Source of the DNA: Pseudomonas sp. F(2018)
GTDB lineage: Bacteria; Pseudomonadota; Gammaproteobacteria; Pseudomonadales; Pseudomonadaceae
DNA: 64,000 nt
Direction: 5' to 3'
NCBI RefSeq assembly: GCF_005508865.1
Contig: NZ_SCOM01000003.1
Location: forward strand, 62,001-126,000
Each line of letters begins with the position of its first letter. Positions within the stretch are counted from its first letter, which is position 1. A program made the translations under genes and the position numbers. Shown here piece by piece: positions 43,704-51,860 of this stretch. The notes beneath the pieces were generated by a model that was given only the letters and a program-made list of their open reading frames with translations, was not told the origin of the DNA and searched no databases.

Positions 43704-43714
43704 GCGATTGGTCC

Positions 43715-43795
43715 GTAGGAGCGAGGAGGACGCCTAGTTCTTTGCTCGCGCACCTTGGTCACGCGAGCTCCTTCGCGAGCAGAGCTCGCCCCTAC
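43715..43795. repeat. Pseudomonas REP pair between bioB and bioF
   Basis: GTAGGAGCGAG...TTGCTCGCGCA and TTCGCGAGCAGAGCTCGCCCCTAC are inverted REP arms, slightly degenerate compared with 21711-21777. The element sits inside the bio operon between bioB and bioF, where it may affect mRNA stability or cause partial termination. Confidence 0.8.
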
Positions 43796-43806
43796 TCAAA
43801 GCGGGA

Positions 43807-44865
43807 TCAGGCCGAGGCGGCGTTATAGAACAGCTGACCGTCGCGCTGCTCGACCAGCGCCTGCTCGATGGCGGCCTGATGCACCTCGTCGGCATGCTCC
43901 TCGCGCTCCTCCGGCTTGATGCCGAGGCGGGCGAACAGCTGCATGTCCTTGTCGGCCTGCGGGTTCTTGGTGGTCAGCAGCTTCTCGCCGTAGAAGATCG
44001 AGTTGGCGCCTGCCATAAAGGCCAGGGCCTGCATCTGCTCGTTCATCGCCTCGCGGCCGGCGGACAGGCGCACATGGGACTTAGGCATCATGATCCGCGC
44101 CACGGCGAGCATGCGGATAAAGTCGAACGGGTCGACGTCCTTCTCCTGGGCCAACGGCGTGCCCTCGACCTTGACCAGCATGTTGATCGGCACCGACTCC
44201 GGATGCTCGGGCAGGTTGGCCAGCTGGATCAGCAGGCCAGCGCGGTCGTCCAGCGACTCGCCCATGCCGAGGATGCCGCCGGAGCAGATCTTCATCCCAG
44301 CGTCGCGCACATAGGCCAGGGTCTGCAGGCGCTCGGCGTAGGTGCGGGTGGTGATGATGTTGCCGTAGAACTCCGGTGAGGTATCCAGGTTGTGGTTGTA
44401 GTAGTCCAGGCCGGCCTCGGCCAGGGCGCGGGTCTGCTCCTGGTCGAGCTTGCCCAGGGTCATGCAGGTTTCCAGGCCGAGCTTCTTCACGCCTTCGACC
44501 ATCTTCAACACGTAGGGCATGTCCTTGGCCGACGGGTGCTTCCACGCCGCGCCCATGCAGAAACGGGTCGAGCCGATGGCCTTGGCCTCGGCGGCCGCCT
44601 CCAGCACCTTCTGCACTTCCATCAGCTTCTGCTTGTCCAGGCCGGTGTTGTAGTGACCGGACTGCGGGCAGTACTTGCAGTCTTCGGGGCAGGCGCCGGT
44701 CTTGATCGACAACAGGGTCGAGACCTGCACGCGGTTCGGGTCGAAGTGCGCGCGGTGGACGGTCTGGGCCTGGAACAGCAGGTCGTTGAACGGCTGCTCG
44801 AACAGCGCCTTCACCTCGGCGAGGGACCAATCGTGACGGGTGACGGAGGCGATACTGGCGCTCAT
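43807..44865 (-). CDS. bioB: biotin synthase
   Basis: A 352-residue radical-SAM enzyme that inserts sulfur into dethiobiotin. The [4Fe-4S] motif is Cys59-x3-Cys63-x2-Cys66 ([12 protein letters not shown]). The RFCMGAAWK and [14 protein letters not shown] segments are typical of BioB. I chose ATG 44865 because AAGGA lies nine bases upstream and the family N-terminus fits. It opens the bio operon. A BirA-type operator and a TTGACA box lie in the 60 to 100 bases upstream, overlapping the start of the divergent comF. Confidence 0.97.
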   Translation of the reverse strand: MSASIASVTRHDWSLAEVKALFEQPFNDLLFQAQTVHRAHFDPNRVQVSTLLSIKTGACPEDCKYCPQSGHYNTGLDKQKLMEVQKVLEAAAEAKAIGSTRFCMGAAWKHPSAKDMPYVLKMVEGVKKLGLETCMTLGKLDQEQTRALAEAGLDYYNHNLDTSPEFYGNIITTRTYAERLQTLAYVRDAGMKICSGGILGMGESLDDRAGLLIQLANLPEHPESVPINMLVKVEGTPLAQEKDVDPFDFIRMLAVARIMMPKSHVRLSAGREAMNEQMQALAFMAGANSIFYGEKLLTTKNPQADKDMQLFARLGIKPEEREEHADEVHQAAIEQALVEQRDGQLFYNAASA

Positions 44866-44927
44866 GGGCGATATTCCTTGTTCTAGGCTGTGCAACACGG
44901 CTGCGAGGCATAGTCAAAGGAAGGACC

Positions 44928-45662
44928 ATGCGCTGTCAACCATTCACCGATAGCCAGGTTTACATCTGGACGAAAAATAAACAAATGTGCTTGCTGTGTG
45001 CCGAAGCGGCGGACACCGAGCACCCGCTGTGCAGCGCCTGCGAGGGCGAACTGCCGTGGCTGGGCGGCCACTGCAGCGTCTGCGCCCTGCCGCTGCCGGC
45101 CAGCGGTCTGACCTGCGGCGCCTGCCAGAAGCGACCACCGAGCTTCGCCCGGGTGGAAGCGGCCTGGCGCTACGCCTTTCCGGTCGACAGCCTGATCACC
45201 CGCTTCAAGCACCAGGCGCAGTGGCCAATGGGACGTCTGCTGGCCGAGCTTCTGTCACATCATCTGCAACACGCCTTCGCCGAAGGCCTGCCGCGCCCCG
45301 ACCTGCTGCTGCCCGTGCCGCTGGGGCGCAAGCGCCTGCGCAGCCGCGGCTTCAACCAGGCCGGGATGCTCGCCGACTGGCTGAGCAAGAGCCTGCAGCT
45401 ACCGGTGCAGGAACGCTGGCTGCTGCGCCCGCAGGAAGGCGCGCACCAGCAGGAGCTGGACGCGGCCGCGCGCAAACGCAACCTGCGCCAGGCCTTCACC
45501 CTCGCCGAGTGCGCCGAAGTACACGGCCGGCATATCGCGCTGACCGATGATGTGCTCACCACCGGCGCCACGGCCGAGGCACTGGCGCGCCTGCTACTGA
45601 AGGCCGGCGCGGCGCGCGTGGACGTCTACTGCCTGGCCCGCACACCCAAGCCAGGAGATTGA
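44928..45662 (+). CDS. comF: ComF family protein (amidophosphoribosyltransferase-like)
   Basis: A 244-residue protein. An N-terminal zinc-finger-like region has four Cys pairs (CLLC, CSAC, CSVC, CGAC). A phosphoribosyltransferase domain follows with the PRPP motif ALTDDVLTTGATAEAL. ComF relatives are linked to DNA uptake in naturally competent bacteria. The ATG at 44928 has the very good site AAGGAAGG; the first 19 codons lie over the bioB operator. An internal ATG at 44985 lacks a comparable site. It diverges from bioB. Confidence 0.92.
   Translation: MRCQPFTDSQVYIWTKNKQMCLLCAEAADTEHPLCSACEGELPWLGGHCSVCALPLPASGLTCGACQKRPPSFARVEAAWRYAFPVDSLITRFKHQAQWPMGRLLAELLSHHLQHAFAEGLPRPDLLLPVPLGRKRLRSRGFNQAGMLADWLSKSLQLPVQERWLLRPQEGAHQQELDAAARKRNLRQAFTLAECAEVHGRHIALTDDVLTTGATAEALARLLLKAGAARVDVYCLARTPKPGD
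44933..44965. promoter_or_regulatory. BirA-type biotin operator with overlapping bioB -35 box
   Basis: CTGTCAACC-N15-GGTTTACAT matches the BirA operator TTGTAAACC-N15/16-GGTTTACAA with three mismatches in 18. On the minus strand its left arm contains TTGACA, a perfect -35 sequence facing bioB, 64-70 bases before the start. BirA-biotin would therefore block bioB transcription. The operator also overlaps the first codons of comF, so comF may respond too. Confidence 0.75.
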
Positions 45663-45691
45663 CCGCAGGCTCTGGATCGCGCATCGTGCGC

Positions 45692-45715
45692 CGCTATATA
45701 GAAAACTATATTGCG
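45692..45715. promoter_or_regulatory. ModE operator upstream of modE
   Basis: CGCTATATA-N6-TATATTGCG is an almost perfect palindrome matching the ModE consensus (CGNTATATA-N6-TATATANCG). It lies nine bases before the modE ATG and two dozen bases after the comF stop. ModE-molybdate is expected to repress modEAB by binding here. Confidence 0.9.
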
Positions 45716-45723
45716 CTTGTCCC

Positions 45724-46479
45724 ATGACCCTGCTGACCGCCCTCTCCCAACATATCGCCCGCCGCCCGCAACGCATCGCCCTGCTCCAGCAGGTAGCGGA
45801 GCAGGGCTCGATCACCCGTGCGGCCAAGGCCGCCGGGCTCAGCTACAAGGCGGCCTGGGATGCCATCGACGAGTTGAACAACCTGGCCGGCCAGGCGCTG
45901 GTCGAGCGCAGCGTCGGTGGCAAGGGCGGCGGTGGCGCGCGCCTGTCGGCCACCGGCGCGCGTCTGCTGCAGCTGTATCGCCGTCTCGAACAGCTGCAGG
46001 CGCAGCTGTTCGACGCCGCTGAACAGGATGCCGACCTGGCCCTGCTCGGCCGCCTGATGCTGCGTACCAGCGCGCGCAACCAGCTCAGCGGCCGGGTCAG
46101 TGCCATCCAGCCCCAGGGCCGCAACGACCTGATCGAGATCACCCTGGACGACGACAACCGCCTGCGGGCGCAGATCACCCACGACAGCACCCTGCACCTG
46201 GAGCTAGCCATCGGCAGTACCGTGGTCGCGCTGTTCAAGGCCGGCTGCCTGGAGCTGCTGCCGAGCGACCCGCCAGCCGAAGGTGCGCTACGCGGCGAGG
46301 TCGAGGAAGTGCTCGACGAAGGAGACGGCCCCTGCGAAGTGCGCATCGCCCTGCCCGGCGGCCAGCGCCTGTGCGCCCTGCTCGATGCCCGGCAATTGCC
46401 GGCTCTCGACCTGGCCGCCAGCCGCCCGATCCAGGCCCGCGTTTCCCCCGCCCAGGTCCTGCTGGGCATCGCCACCTGA
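45724..46479 (+). CDS. modE: molybdenum-dependent transcriptional regulator ModE
   Basis: A 251-residue LysR-like winged-helix protein with two molybdate-binding TOBE/Mop domains. The DNA-binding domain is about residues 15-75 (QGSITRAAKAAGLSYKAAWDAIDELNNLAG). The TOBE domains are about 115-180 (NQLSGRVSAIQPQGRNDLIEI) and 185-250 (GALRGEVEEVLDEGDGPCEVRI). On binding molybdate it represses the molybdate transporter. A ModE operator lies directly in front, so it is autoregulated. First of modE-modA-modB. Confidence 0.95.
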   Translation: MTLLTALSQHIARRPQRIALLQQVAEQGSITRAAKAAGLSYKAAWDAIDELNNLAGQALVERSVGGKGGGGARLSATGARLLQLYRRLEQLQAQLFDAAEQDADLALLGRLMLRTSARNQLSGRVSAIQPQGRNDLIEITLDDDNRLRAQITHDSTLHLELAIGSTVVALFKAGCLELLPSDPPAEGALRGEVEEVLDEGDGPCEVRIALPGGQRLCALLDARQLPALDLAASRPIQARVSPAQVLLGIAT

Positions 46480-46495
46480 AGACAAGGAGTCCACC

Positions 46496-47233
46496 ATGCG
46501 CCGCCTGCTACTCACCCTCACCCTGCTGGGCGCGACCCAGGCCCAGGCCGCCGAGCCGGTGCGCATCGCCGTGGCCGCCAACCTGCTGCCGGTGATGGAA
46601 AGGATCGCCAAGGACTACCAGCAACAGACCGGTGCCGAAGTGCAGCTGGCCGGTGGCTCCAGCGGCGCCTTCTTCGAGCAGATCCAGCGTGGTGCGCCTT
46701 TCGACCTGTTCTATTCGGCCGATGCCGAGCGCCCGGACAAGCTGGCCGCCATCGGCGCGGGCGCAGCATCGCGCACCTACGCCTGCGGCCGCCTGGCCCT
46801 GTGGGCCCCAAAGACCGAACCCATACTGGGCGCCCTGCCCGCCGGCAAGATCGCCATCGCCCTGCCTGACACCGCGCCCTACGGCAAGGCCGCCCTGCAG
46901 ACCCTCGAGCGCAGCGGCCAGCTGGACGCACTCAAGCTGCGCCTGGTGTACGCCCAGGACATCGGCCAGGCCTTCCAGTTCGTCACCACCGGCCACGCGC
47001 CGAGCGGCTTCGTCGCCCTCAGCCAGCTGACCGCGGCCAAGACTCCGACCGCGCAGTACCTGCAGGTCGACGCCAAGCTCTACGACCCCCTGGAGCAGAA
47101 GCGCGTGCTGCTGGCCAAGGGCGAGCGCAAGGCGGCCGCCGAGGCCTTCCTGAAGTTCTTCGACGCCCAGCACGAAACCCTGAAAGCCGCGGGCTACGCC
47201 CTGCCCGGCGAGGCCGGCTGTGCTGCTGACTGA
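46496..47233 (+). CDS. modA: molybdate ABC transporter substrate-binding protein ModA
   Basis: A 245-residue periplasmic binding protein. The signal peptide is MRRLLLTLTLLGATQAQAAEP. The mature protein starts VRIAVAANLLPVMERIAKDYQQQTG and contains GGSSGAFFEQIQRGAPFDLFYSAD, the oxyanion-binding serine region of ModA. It captures molybdate or tungstate for ModB. The ATG at 46496 is preceded by AAGGAG; the stop overlaps modB by 14 bases. Confidence 0.96.
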   Translation: MRRLLLTLTLLGATQAQAAEPVRIAVAANLLPVMERIAKDYQQQTGAEVQLAGGSSGAFFEQIQRGAPFDLFYSADAERPDKLAAIGAGAASRTYACGRLALWAPKTEPILGALPAGKIAIALPDTAPYGKAALQTLERSGQLDALKLRLVYAQDIGQAFQFVTTGHAPSGFVALSQLTAAKTPTAQYLQVDAKLYDPLEQKRVLLAKGERKAAAEAFLKFFDAQHETLKAAGYALPGEAGCAAD

Positions 47234-47909
47234 CAGCGACTGGCAGGCACTGTCGATCACCCTGCAGCTGGCGGCGCTGTCCACCGCCCTGCTGCTGGCG
47301 ATCGGCCTGCCGCTGGCGGCCTGGCGCGTGCGCAAGCAGACGGCGCTGCGGCGCATCCTCGACGCAGTACTGGCCCTGCCCCTAGTGCTGCCGCCGACCG
47401 TGCTGGGCTTCTACCTGCTGGTGCTGTTCGCCCCCACCACGCCGCTCGGCCAGGCCTGGCACTGGCTCACCGGCCAGGGCCTGGCCTTCAGCTTCACCGG
47501 CCTGGTGCTGGGTTCGGTGCTCTACTCGCTGCCGTTCGTGGTGCAGCCGCTGACCGTGGCCATGCGCGAGATTCCGCAGAGCCTGCTGGAGGCCGCCGCC
47601 AGCCTCGGCGCTGGCCGCTGGCAGCGCCTGCTGCGCGTGGTACTGCCGCTGCTGCGGCGCGGCATCCTGGTCGCCGGCACGCTCGGCTTCGCCCACACCC
47701 TGGGCGAGTTCGGCGTGGTACTGATGCTCGGTGGCAGCATTCCCGGCGAGACCCAGGTGGTGTCCATCGCCCTGTTCCAGCATGTCGAGGCCCTGCGCTA
47801 TGGCGAGGCCCATCGCCTGGCCGCCTGCCTGCTGGGGCTGTCGTTCCTGCTGCTGTTGCTGGTCTATGGCCTGGGCGATGCGCGCCGCGCCGCACCGATG
47901 CGCAGTTGA
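47220..47909 (+). CDS. modB: molybdate ABC transporter permease ModB
   Basis: A 229-residue permease with five or six membrane helices, from a GTG start within the end of modA. The ABC-ATPase docking loop EAAASLGAGRWQRLLRVVLPLLRRGI and LAFSFTGLVLGSVLYSLPFVVQPL are typical of ModB. It ends at a stop with no modC after it. The ATPase ModC, which normally completes modABC, is absent from the window; the next gene (47955) is srkA. Confidence 0.95.
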   Translation: MLLTDSDWQALSITLQLAALSTALLLAIGLPLAAWRVRKQTALRRILDAVLALPLVLPPTVLGFYLLVLFAPTTPLGQAWHWLTGQGLAFSFTGLVLGSVLYSLPFVVQPLTVAMREIPQSLLEAAASLGAGRWQRLLRVVLPLLRRGILVAGTLGFAHTLGEFGVVLMLGGSIPGETQVVSIALFQHVEALRYGEAHRLAACLLGLSFLLLLLVYGLGDARRAAPMRS

Positions 47910-47954
47910 GAGGCTGCTTTAGAGATAGACTGGGCGCCCTGACTGGAGCCCGCC

Positions 47955-48929
47955 ATGAGCCACCCCTTCGCCACCCTCACCCCCGACCTGGTCCTCGACG
48001 CCGTCGAGAGCATCGGCCATCTCAGCGATGCCCGCGTGCTGGCGCTGAACAGCTACGAGAACCGCGTCTACCAGGTGGGCATCGAGGATAGCCAGCCGCT
48101 GATCGCCAAGTTCTATCGCCCGGATCGCTGGAGCGATGCGGCGATTCGCGAGGAGCATGCCTTCAGCTTTGAGCTGGCCGAGTGCGACGTGCCGGTGGTG
48201 GCGCCACTGCAGCAGGACGGCGAGAGCCTGTTCGAGCACGCCGGCTTCCGCTTCGCCCTGTTTCCCCGTCGCGGCGGACGCGCGCCGGAGCCGGGCAATC
48301 TGGACCAGCTGTACAGCCTCGGCCAGTTGCTCGGCCGCCTGCACGCGGTCGGCGCCAGCCGCCCGTTCGCGCACCGCGAGACGCTGGCGGTAGACAACTT
48401 CGGCCATGCCTCGCTGACCACCTTGCTGGAAGGCGACTTCGTCCCGCGCAGCCTGCTGCCGGCCTACGAGTCAGTGGCCCGCGACCTGCTGGGGCGCCTG
48501 GACGAGCTGTTCGGCCGAGTGCGCTACACCCCGATCCGCCTGCACGGCGACTGCCACCCAGGCAACCTGCTGCACCGCGACGACGCCTTCCATGTCGTCG
48601 ACCTCGACGACTGCCGCATGGGCCCCGCCGTGCAGGACCTGTGGATGATGCTGGCCGGCGACCGCCAGGAACGCCTCGGCCAGCTCTCCGAGCTGATCGA
48701 CGGCTATCAGGAGTTCCACGACTTCGATACCCGCGAGCTGCCGCTGATCGAAGGCCTGCGCGCGCTGCGCCTGATGCATCACAGCGCCTGGATCGCCCGC
48801 CGCTGGGACGATCCGGCCTTCCCCCTGGCCTTCCCCTGGTTTGCCAACGAACGCTACTGGGGCGACCAGATCCTGGCCCTGCGCGAGCAGCTGGCGGCGC
48901 TGGATGAGGAGCCGTTGCGGCTGTTCTGA
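47955..48929 (+). CDS. srkA: stress response serine/threonine kinase A (YihE/SrkA)
   Basis: A 324-residue APH-fold kinase of the YihE/SrkA group. The opening MSHPFATLTPDLVLDAVESIGHLSDARVLALNSYENRVYQV and the catalytic motif RLHGDCHPGNLLHRDD with VVDLDDCRMGP are characteristic. In E. coli SrkA protects against stress-induced death. It starts 45 bases after modB and precedes rarD. Confidence 0.94.
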   Translation: MSHPFATLTPDLVLDAVESIGHLSDARVLALNSYENRVYQVGIEDSQPLIAKFYRPDRWSDAAIREEHAFSFELAECDVPVVAPLQQDGESLFEHAGFRFALFPRRGGRAPEPGNLDQLYSLGQLLGRLHAVGASRPFAHRETLAVDNFGHASLTTLLEGDFVPRSLLPAYESVARDLLGRLDELFGRVRYTPIRLHGDCHPGNLLHRDDAFHVVDLDDCRMGPAVQDLWMMLAGDRQERLGQLSELIDGYQEFHDFDTRELPLIEGLRALRLMHHSAWIARRWDDPAFPLAFPWFANERYWGDQILALREQLAALDEEPLRLF

Positions 48930-49086
48930 TCGAGTGCAGAAGTCCAAAGCCAGCCGCCACCGTAAAGCCTGCCTTACGCGATTTTCGCATCGGCAGCTCG
49001 CGCCAAAGCTGATCACACAGACAAGCTCGATCGACCGGCACTAGAATCAGGCCTCTTAGTTAGCCGCCTATCCACCAAGGACGCCC

Positions 49087-49983
49087 ATGTCTTCCGCCAA
49101 CCCCAGCCGCGGCTACGCGCTCGGCATCGCCGCCTATCTGATCTGGGGCCTGTTCCCGCTCTACTTCAAGGCCATCCAGGCCGTGCCGGCGTTGGAGATC
49201 ATCGCCCACCGGGCGATCTGGTCGGCACTGTTCGGTGCGTTGCTGCTGGCCCTGTGGAAGCATCCCGGCTGGTGGCGCGAGCTGCGCGACAATCCCAGGC
49301 GCCTGGCGGTGCTCGCCGGCAGCGGCCTGCTGATCGCCAGCAACTGGCTGGTGTATGTGTGGGCGGTGAACAACGGGCGCATGCTCGAGGCCAGCCTGGG
49401 TTACTACATCAACCCGCTGATCAACGTGCTGCTCGGCATGCTGCTGCTCGGCGAGCGCCTGCGCCGCCTGCAATGGGTCGCAGTCGGCCTGGCCGCCCTC
49501 GGTGTGCTGCAGCAGGTGTGGCAGGTCGGCAGCATCCCCTGGGTATCGCTGGTGCTGGCGCTGACCTTCGGCTTCTACGGGCTGATCCGCAAACAGGCGC
49601 CGGTAGCCGCCCTGCCCGGCCTGGTGGTGGAAACCTGGCTGCTGCTGCCGCTGGCCCTCGGCTGGCTGTTGCTGCACCCCGCGGCGATGAGCACCCAGCC
49701 GGCGTTCTGGAGCAGCAGCGAGGCGCTCTGGCTGATCGCCGCCGGCCCCATCACCCTGGTGCCGCTGCTGTGCTTCAACGCTGCCGCGCGCCATCTGCCC
49801 TACACCACCCTGGGCTTTCTGCAGTACTTGGCGCCAACCCTGGTGCTGTTGCAGGCGGTGCTGCTGTTCGGCGAGACGCTGGAGCCGAGCAAGCTGCTGT
49901 CCTTCGTGTGCATCTGGGCGGCGCTGTTCATCTATAGCCTGGACATCTGGCTGGGCCTGCGTCGCCGCGGCCAGACTGGCTAG
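49087..49983 (+). CDS. rarD: EamA family transporter RarD
   Basis: A 298-residue membrane protein with ten predicted helices of the drug/metabolite exporter superfamily. It begins GYALGIAAYLIWGLFPLYFKAI, the RarD signature. The LVYVWAVNNGRMLEASLGYYINPLINVLLG repeat element and the second EamA half (ALPGLVVETWLLLPLALGWLLL) are present. RarD was named from a chloramphenicol-sensitivity phenotype; the substrate is unknown. It precedes the DnaA-box-like region. Confidence 0.92.
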   Translation: MSSANPSRGYALGIAAYLIWGLFPLYFKAIQAVPALEIIAHRAIWSALFGALLLALWKHPGWWRELRDNPRRLAVLAGSGLLIASNWLVYVWAVNNGRMLEASLGYYINPLINVLLGMLLLGERLRRLQWVAVGLAALGVLQQVWQVGSIPWVSLVLALTFGFYGLIRKQAPVAALPGLVVETWLLLPLALGWLLLHPAAMSTQPAFWSSSEALWLIAAGPITLVPLLCFNAAARHLPYTTLGFLQYLAPTLVLLQAVLLFGETLEPSKLLSFVCIWAALFIYSLDIWLGLRRRGQTG

Positions 49984-50042
49984 AAAACAGCCAGCCGGCG
50001 CAGAGGCGCGGCGGAGCTGGGCTGAGGCGGTTGTTCCCAACC

Positions 50043-50661
50043 TTTTCCACAGCTCCATCCCCAGGCTTTGTGCACAAGCCAAGCGGGCCTGCTCAGTTCC
50101 TGATCGATTGGCTGTAGGCCTCGCCAATCCTGGCCTGCAGCCCTGACTCCCCAGGCTGTCCACAGGACTGCCCACGGCGAATGGGGACAGTCCGGCGCAA
50201 CGCTGCGGCGAGCGTTATCCACCGAGCGCGGAAGAACGGGCCCTGCACAAATATCAGCCAGAACGCTGCAGGCCGCACCAGCCTTGAAGCGCAGCGCTAC
50301 ATCCCCGCGTTATCCACAGAACGATCCCCGGCCTTTGTGCACAAGCCCTTGATACTGCTGGTTTTCTGAGCGAAGCGCGGGAAGCCGCGGCATGCCTGGC
50401 GTGCAGCGGCCATCCCCCAGGCTGCCCACACCTTCATCCACAGCTTTCGGGGATATCCGCGCCCCGGATCGGGCTGGACGAAATTCGCTCATCCGGCTGC
50501 AGGCCGCGCCGGCCGTGAGCCGCACGCGATGATCCCCGCGCTATCCACAGCTCCATCCCCGGAGTCTGTGCACAAGCCACTGAATATGAAGGTTTTTTGA
50601 TCAGGTAAAGAAAAGCCCCGGGGCACTAGGCAGTGCGCCGGGGCTCCCCAGACTATCCACA
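50043..50661. repeat. cluster of DnaA-box-like sites and palindromic TTGTGCACAA repeats
   Basis: Perfect TTWTNCACA boxes: TTTTCCACA 50043-50051 and TTATCCACA 50310-50318. One-mismatch boxes: TTATCCACC 50215, TCATCCACA 50434, CTATCCACA 50541 and 50653. Palindromic TTGTGCACAA occurs at 50068-50077 and 50335-50344, with CTGTGCACAA at 50566-50575; each arm is one mismatch from a DnaA box. Three copies repeat in the same order and spacing, which is more than random GC-rich sequence would give. Confidence 0.65.
50611..50645 (-). terminator. intrinsic terminator of gcvR
   Basis: On the minus strand, GCCCCGG-CGCAC and GTGCCCCGGGGC form a strong stem about 40 bases after the gcvR stop, followed by TTTTCTTT. 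It ends the leftward GNAT-gcvR unit. Confidence 0.75.
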
Positions 50662-50684
50662 GCTTCACCCACGCAAACTGGGGA

Positions 50685-51206
50685 TCACTCCTCGGTGGTG
50701 CGCAGGTTCAGCTCCACCATCATGTCGTCAGCCAGGCTTTCCAGCTTGTCGCGCAGCAGGTCCAGCGACAGGGTCAGCGGCACGGCCAGCACCGCGTCGG
50801 CGTGGAACAGCGGCTCGCTGCTCATCGGCGCCGGCGCCACCTCGGTGGTCAGGCTTTCCACGTTGATGCCGTGCTCGGCCAGCAGCCGGGTGATATCGCG
50901 GACGATGCCGGGGCGGTCGTTGCCGACCAGGTCCAGGTGGATCGGCTTCCAGGTGCAGGACGGCTCGATGCCGCTCTCCGCCACCAGCACGCGGATGCCA
51001 TGGGCATTGAGGCCCTGCAGGCCGTCCACCAGCTCGTCGTAGCCCTCGGCCGGCACGGCCACGCGCAGGATGCCGGCGAACTGCCCAGCCATGCGCGACA
51101 TGCGGCTCTCCAGCCAGTTGCCGCCGTGGGCGGCGATGCACTGGGCGATGCGTTCGACCAGGCCCGGTTGGTCCGGGGCGATGACGGTGAGTACCAGATG
51201 ATCCAC
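50685..51206 (-). CDS. gcvR: GcvR-like glycine cleavage system regulator (two ACT domains)
   Basis: A 173-residue protein made of two ACT domains: about residues 3-75 (HLVLTVIAPDQPGLVERIAQCIAAHGGNWLESRMS) and 90-165 (IHLDLVGNDRPGIVRDITRLLAEHGINVESL). GcvR in E. coli binds glycine and restrains the activator GcvA. The homologue here is likely a cytoplasmic regulatory protein. It is leftward, 21 bases after the GNAT gene; the order glcB-GNAT-gcvR is the same in P. aeruginosa. Confidence 0.88.
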   Translation of the reverse strand: MDHLVLTVIAPDQPGLVERIAQCIAAHGGNWLESRMSRMAGQFAGILRVAVPAEGYDELVDGLQGLNAHGIRVLVAESGIEPSCTWKPIHLDLVGNDRPGIVRDITRLLAEHGINVESLTTEVAPAPMSSEPLFHADAVLAVPLTLSLDLLRDKLESLADDMMVELNLRTTEE

Positions 51207-51227
51207 GTGCGACTCCTCGTTCAGGTT

Positions 51228-51695
51228 TCAGGCCGGGGCGTTCAGGCCGAGCCAGTAGGTATAGAACACCTCATCGCGCACATAGCCAAGCTTTTCGTAG
51301 AGCGCCTGGCCGGCGAAATTGTCCTTCGCCGTCTCCAGCTGCAGGCCGCAGGCGCCGCTCTGCTCGGCATGGGCGCGGGCGGCGTTCATCAGCGTCTCGG
51401 CCAGGCCCTGGCGGCGCCCGGCCGGACTCACGTACAGATCGCTGAGCAGGAAGGCCGGCTTCAGCTGCAGCGAGGCGAAGAAAGGATACAGCTGGACGAA
51501 GCCAAGCGCCGTGCCGACGGCGTCGCGCGCCAGCAACACCACCGACTCGTTGGCGCTCAGGCGCGCGGCGAGAAAGGCCTCGATTTCGCCTATCGGGCGC
51601 GGTACCCGGTAGAAGTCCAGATAGCCGGCAAACAGCTCGGCAAGCTCGGGCAGAACGGTGGGTAAATCGGCAGGAAGAACGCGGCTGACCGGCAT
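51228..51695 (-). CDS. GNAT family N-acetyltransferase
   Basis: A 155-residue GNAT protein. The acetyl-CoA motif A is SDLYVSPAGRRQGLAETLMNAARAHAEQSG, followed by LQLETAKDNFAGQALYEKLGYVRDEVFYTYWL. The substrate is unknown. It is leftward, shares the divergent gap with glcB, and precedes gcvR. Confidence 0.9.
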   Translation of the reverse strand: MPVSRVLPADLPTVLPELAELFAGYLDFYRVPRPIGEIEAFLAARLSANESVVLLARDAVGTALGFVQLYPFFASLQLKPAFLLSDLYVSPAGRRQGLAETLMNAARAHAEQSGACGLQLETAKDNFAGQALYEKLGYVRDEVFYTYWLGLNAPA

Positions 51696-51860
51696 GGCAA
51701 CTCCACAGGCGAAAAAGTGCCCGCAGTATAGCCAGGGCCTGCGCCGCCGCCCGGCAGACGGGCACAGTTTGTGACTGATTTTTCCGAATTAGTCATGTAG
51801 TATCCGCCGACTCTTACTACATGGCCTTCCGGCCCTGTTCTGCATCAAGTGAGGCAAGCA

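Larger units (their letters stand above)
49984..50684. other. 701-base intergenic region with repeated DnaA-box-like sites
   Basis: No gene with a family pattern is found here. The region has repeated modules: a TTATCCACAG-like site, then ATCCCC, then GTGCACAAGCC. The module appears three times (50043-50080, 50310-50347, 50541-50578), with further single sites. Details are in the repeat entry. The gcvR terminator is at 50611-50645. I see no A/T-rich unwinding segment, dnaA or dnaN gene beside it. Confidence 0.75.

Noticed and set aside
50043..50661. Chromosome replication origin
   Set aside because: There are DnaA-box-like sites but no dnaA, dnaN, rpmH or gidA neighbour and no obvious A/T-rich unwinding region.
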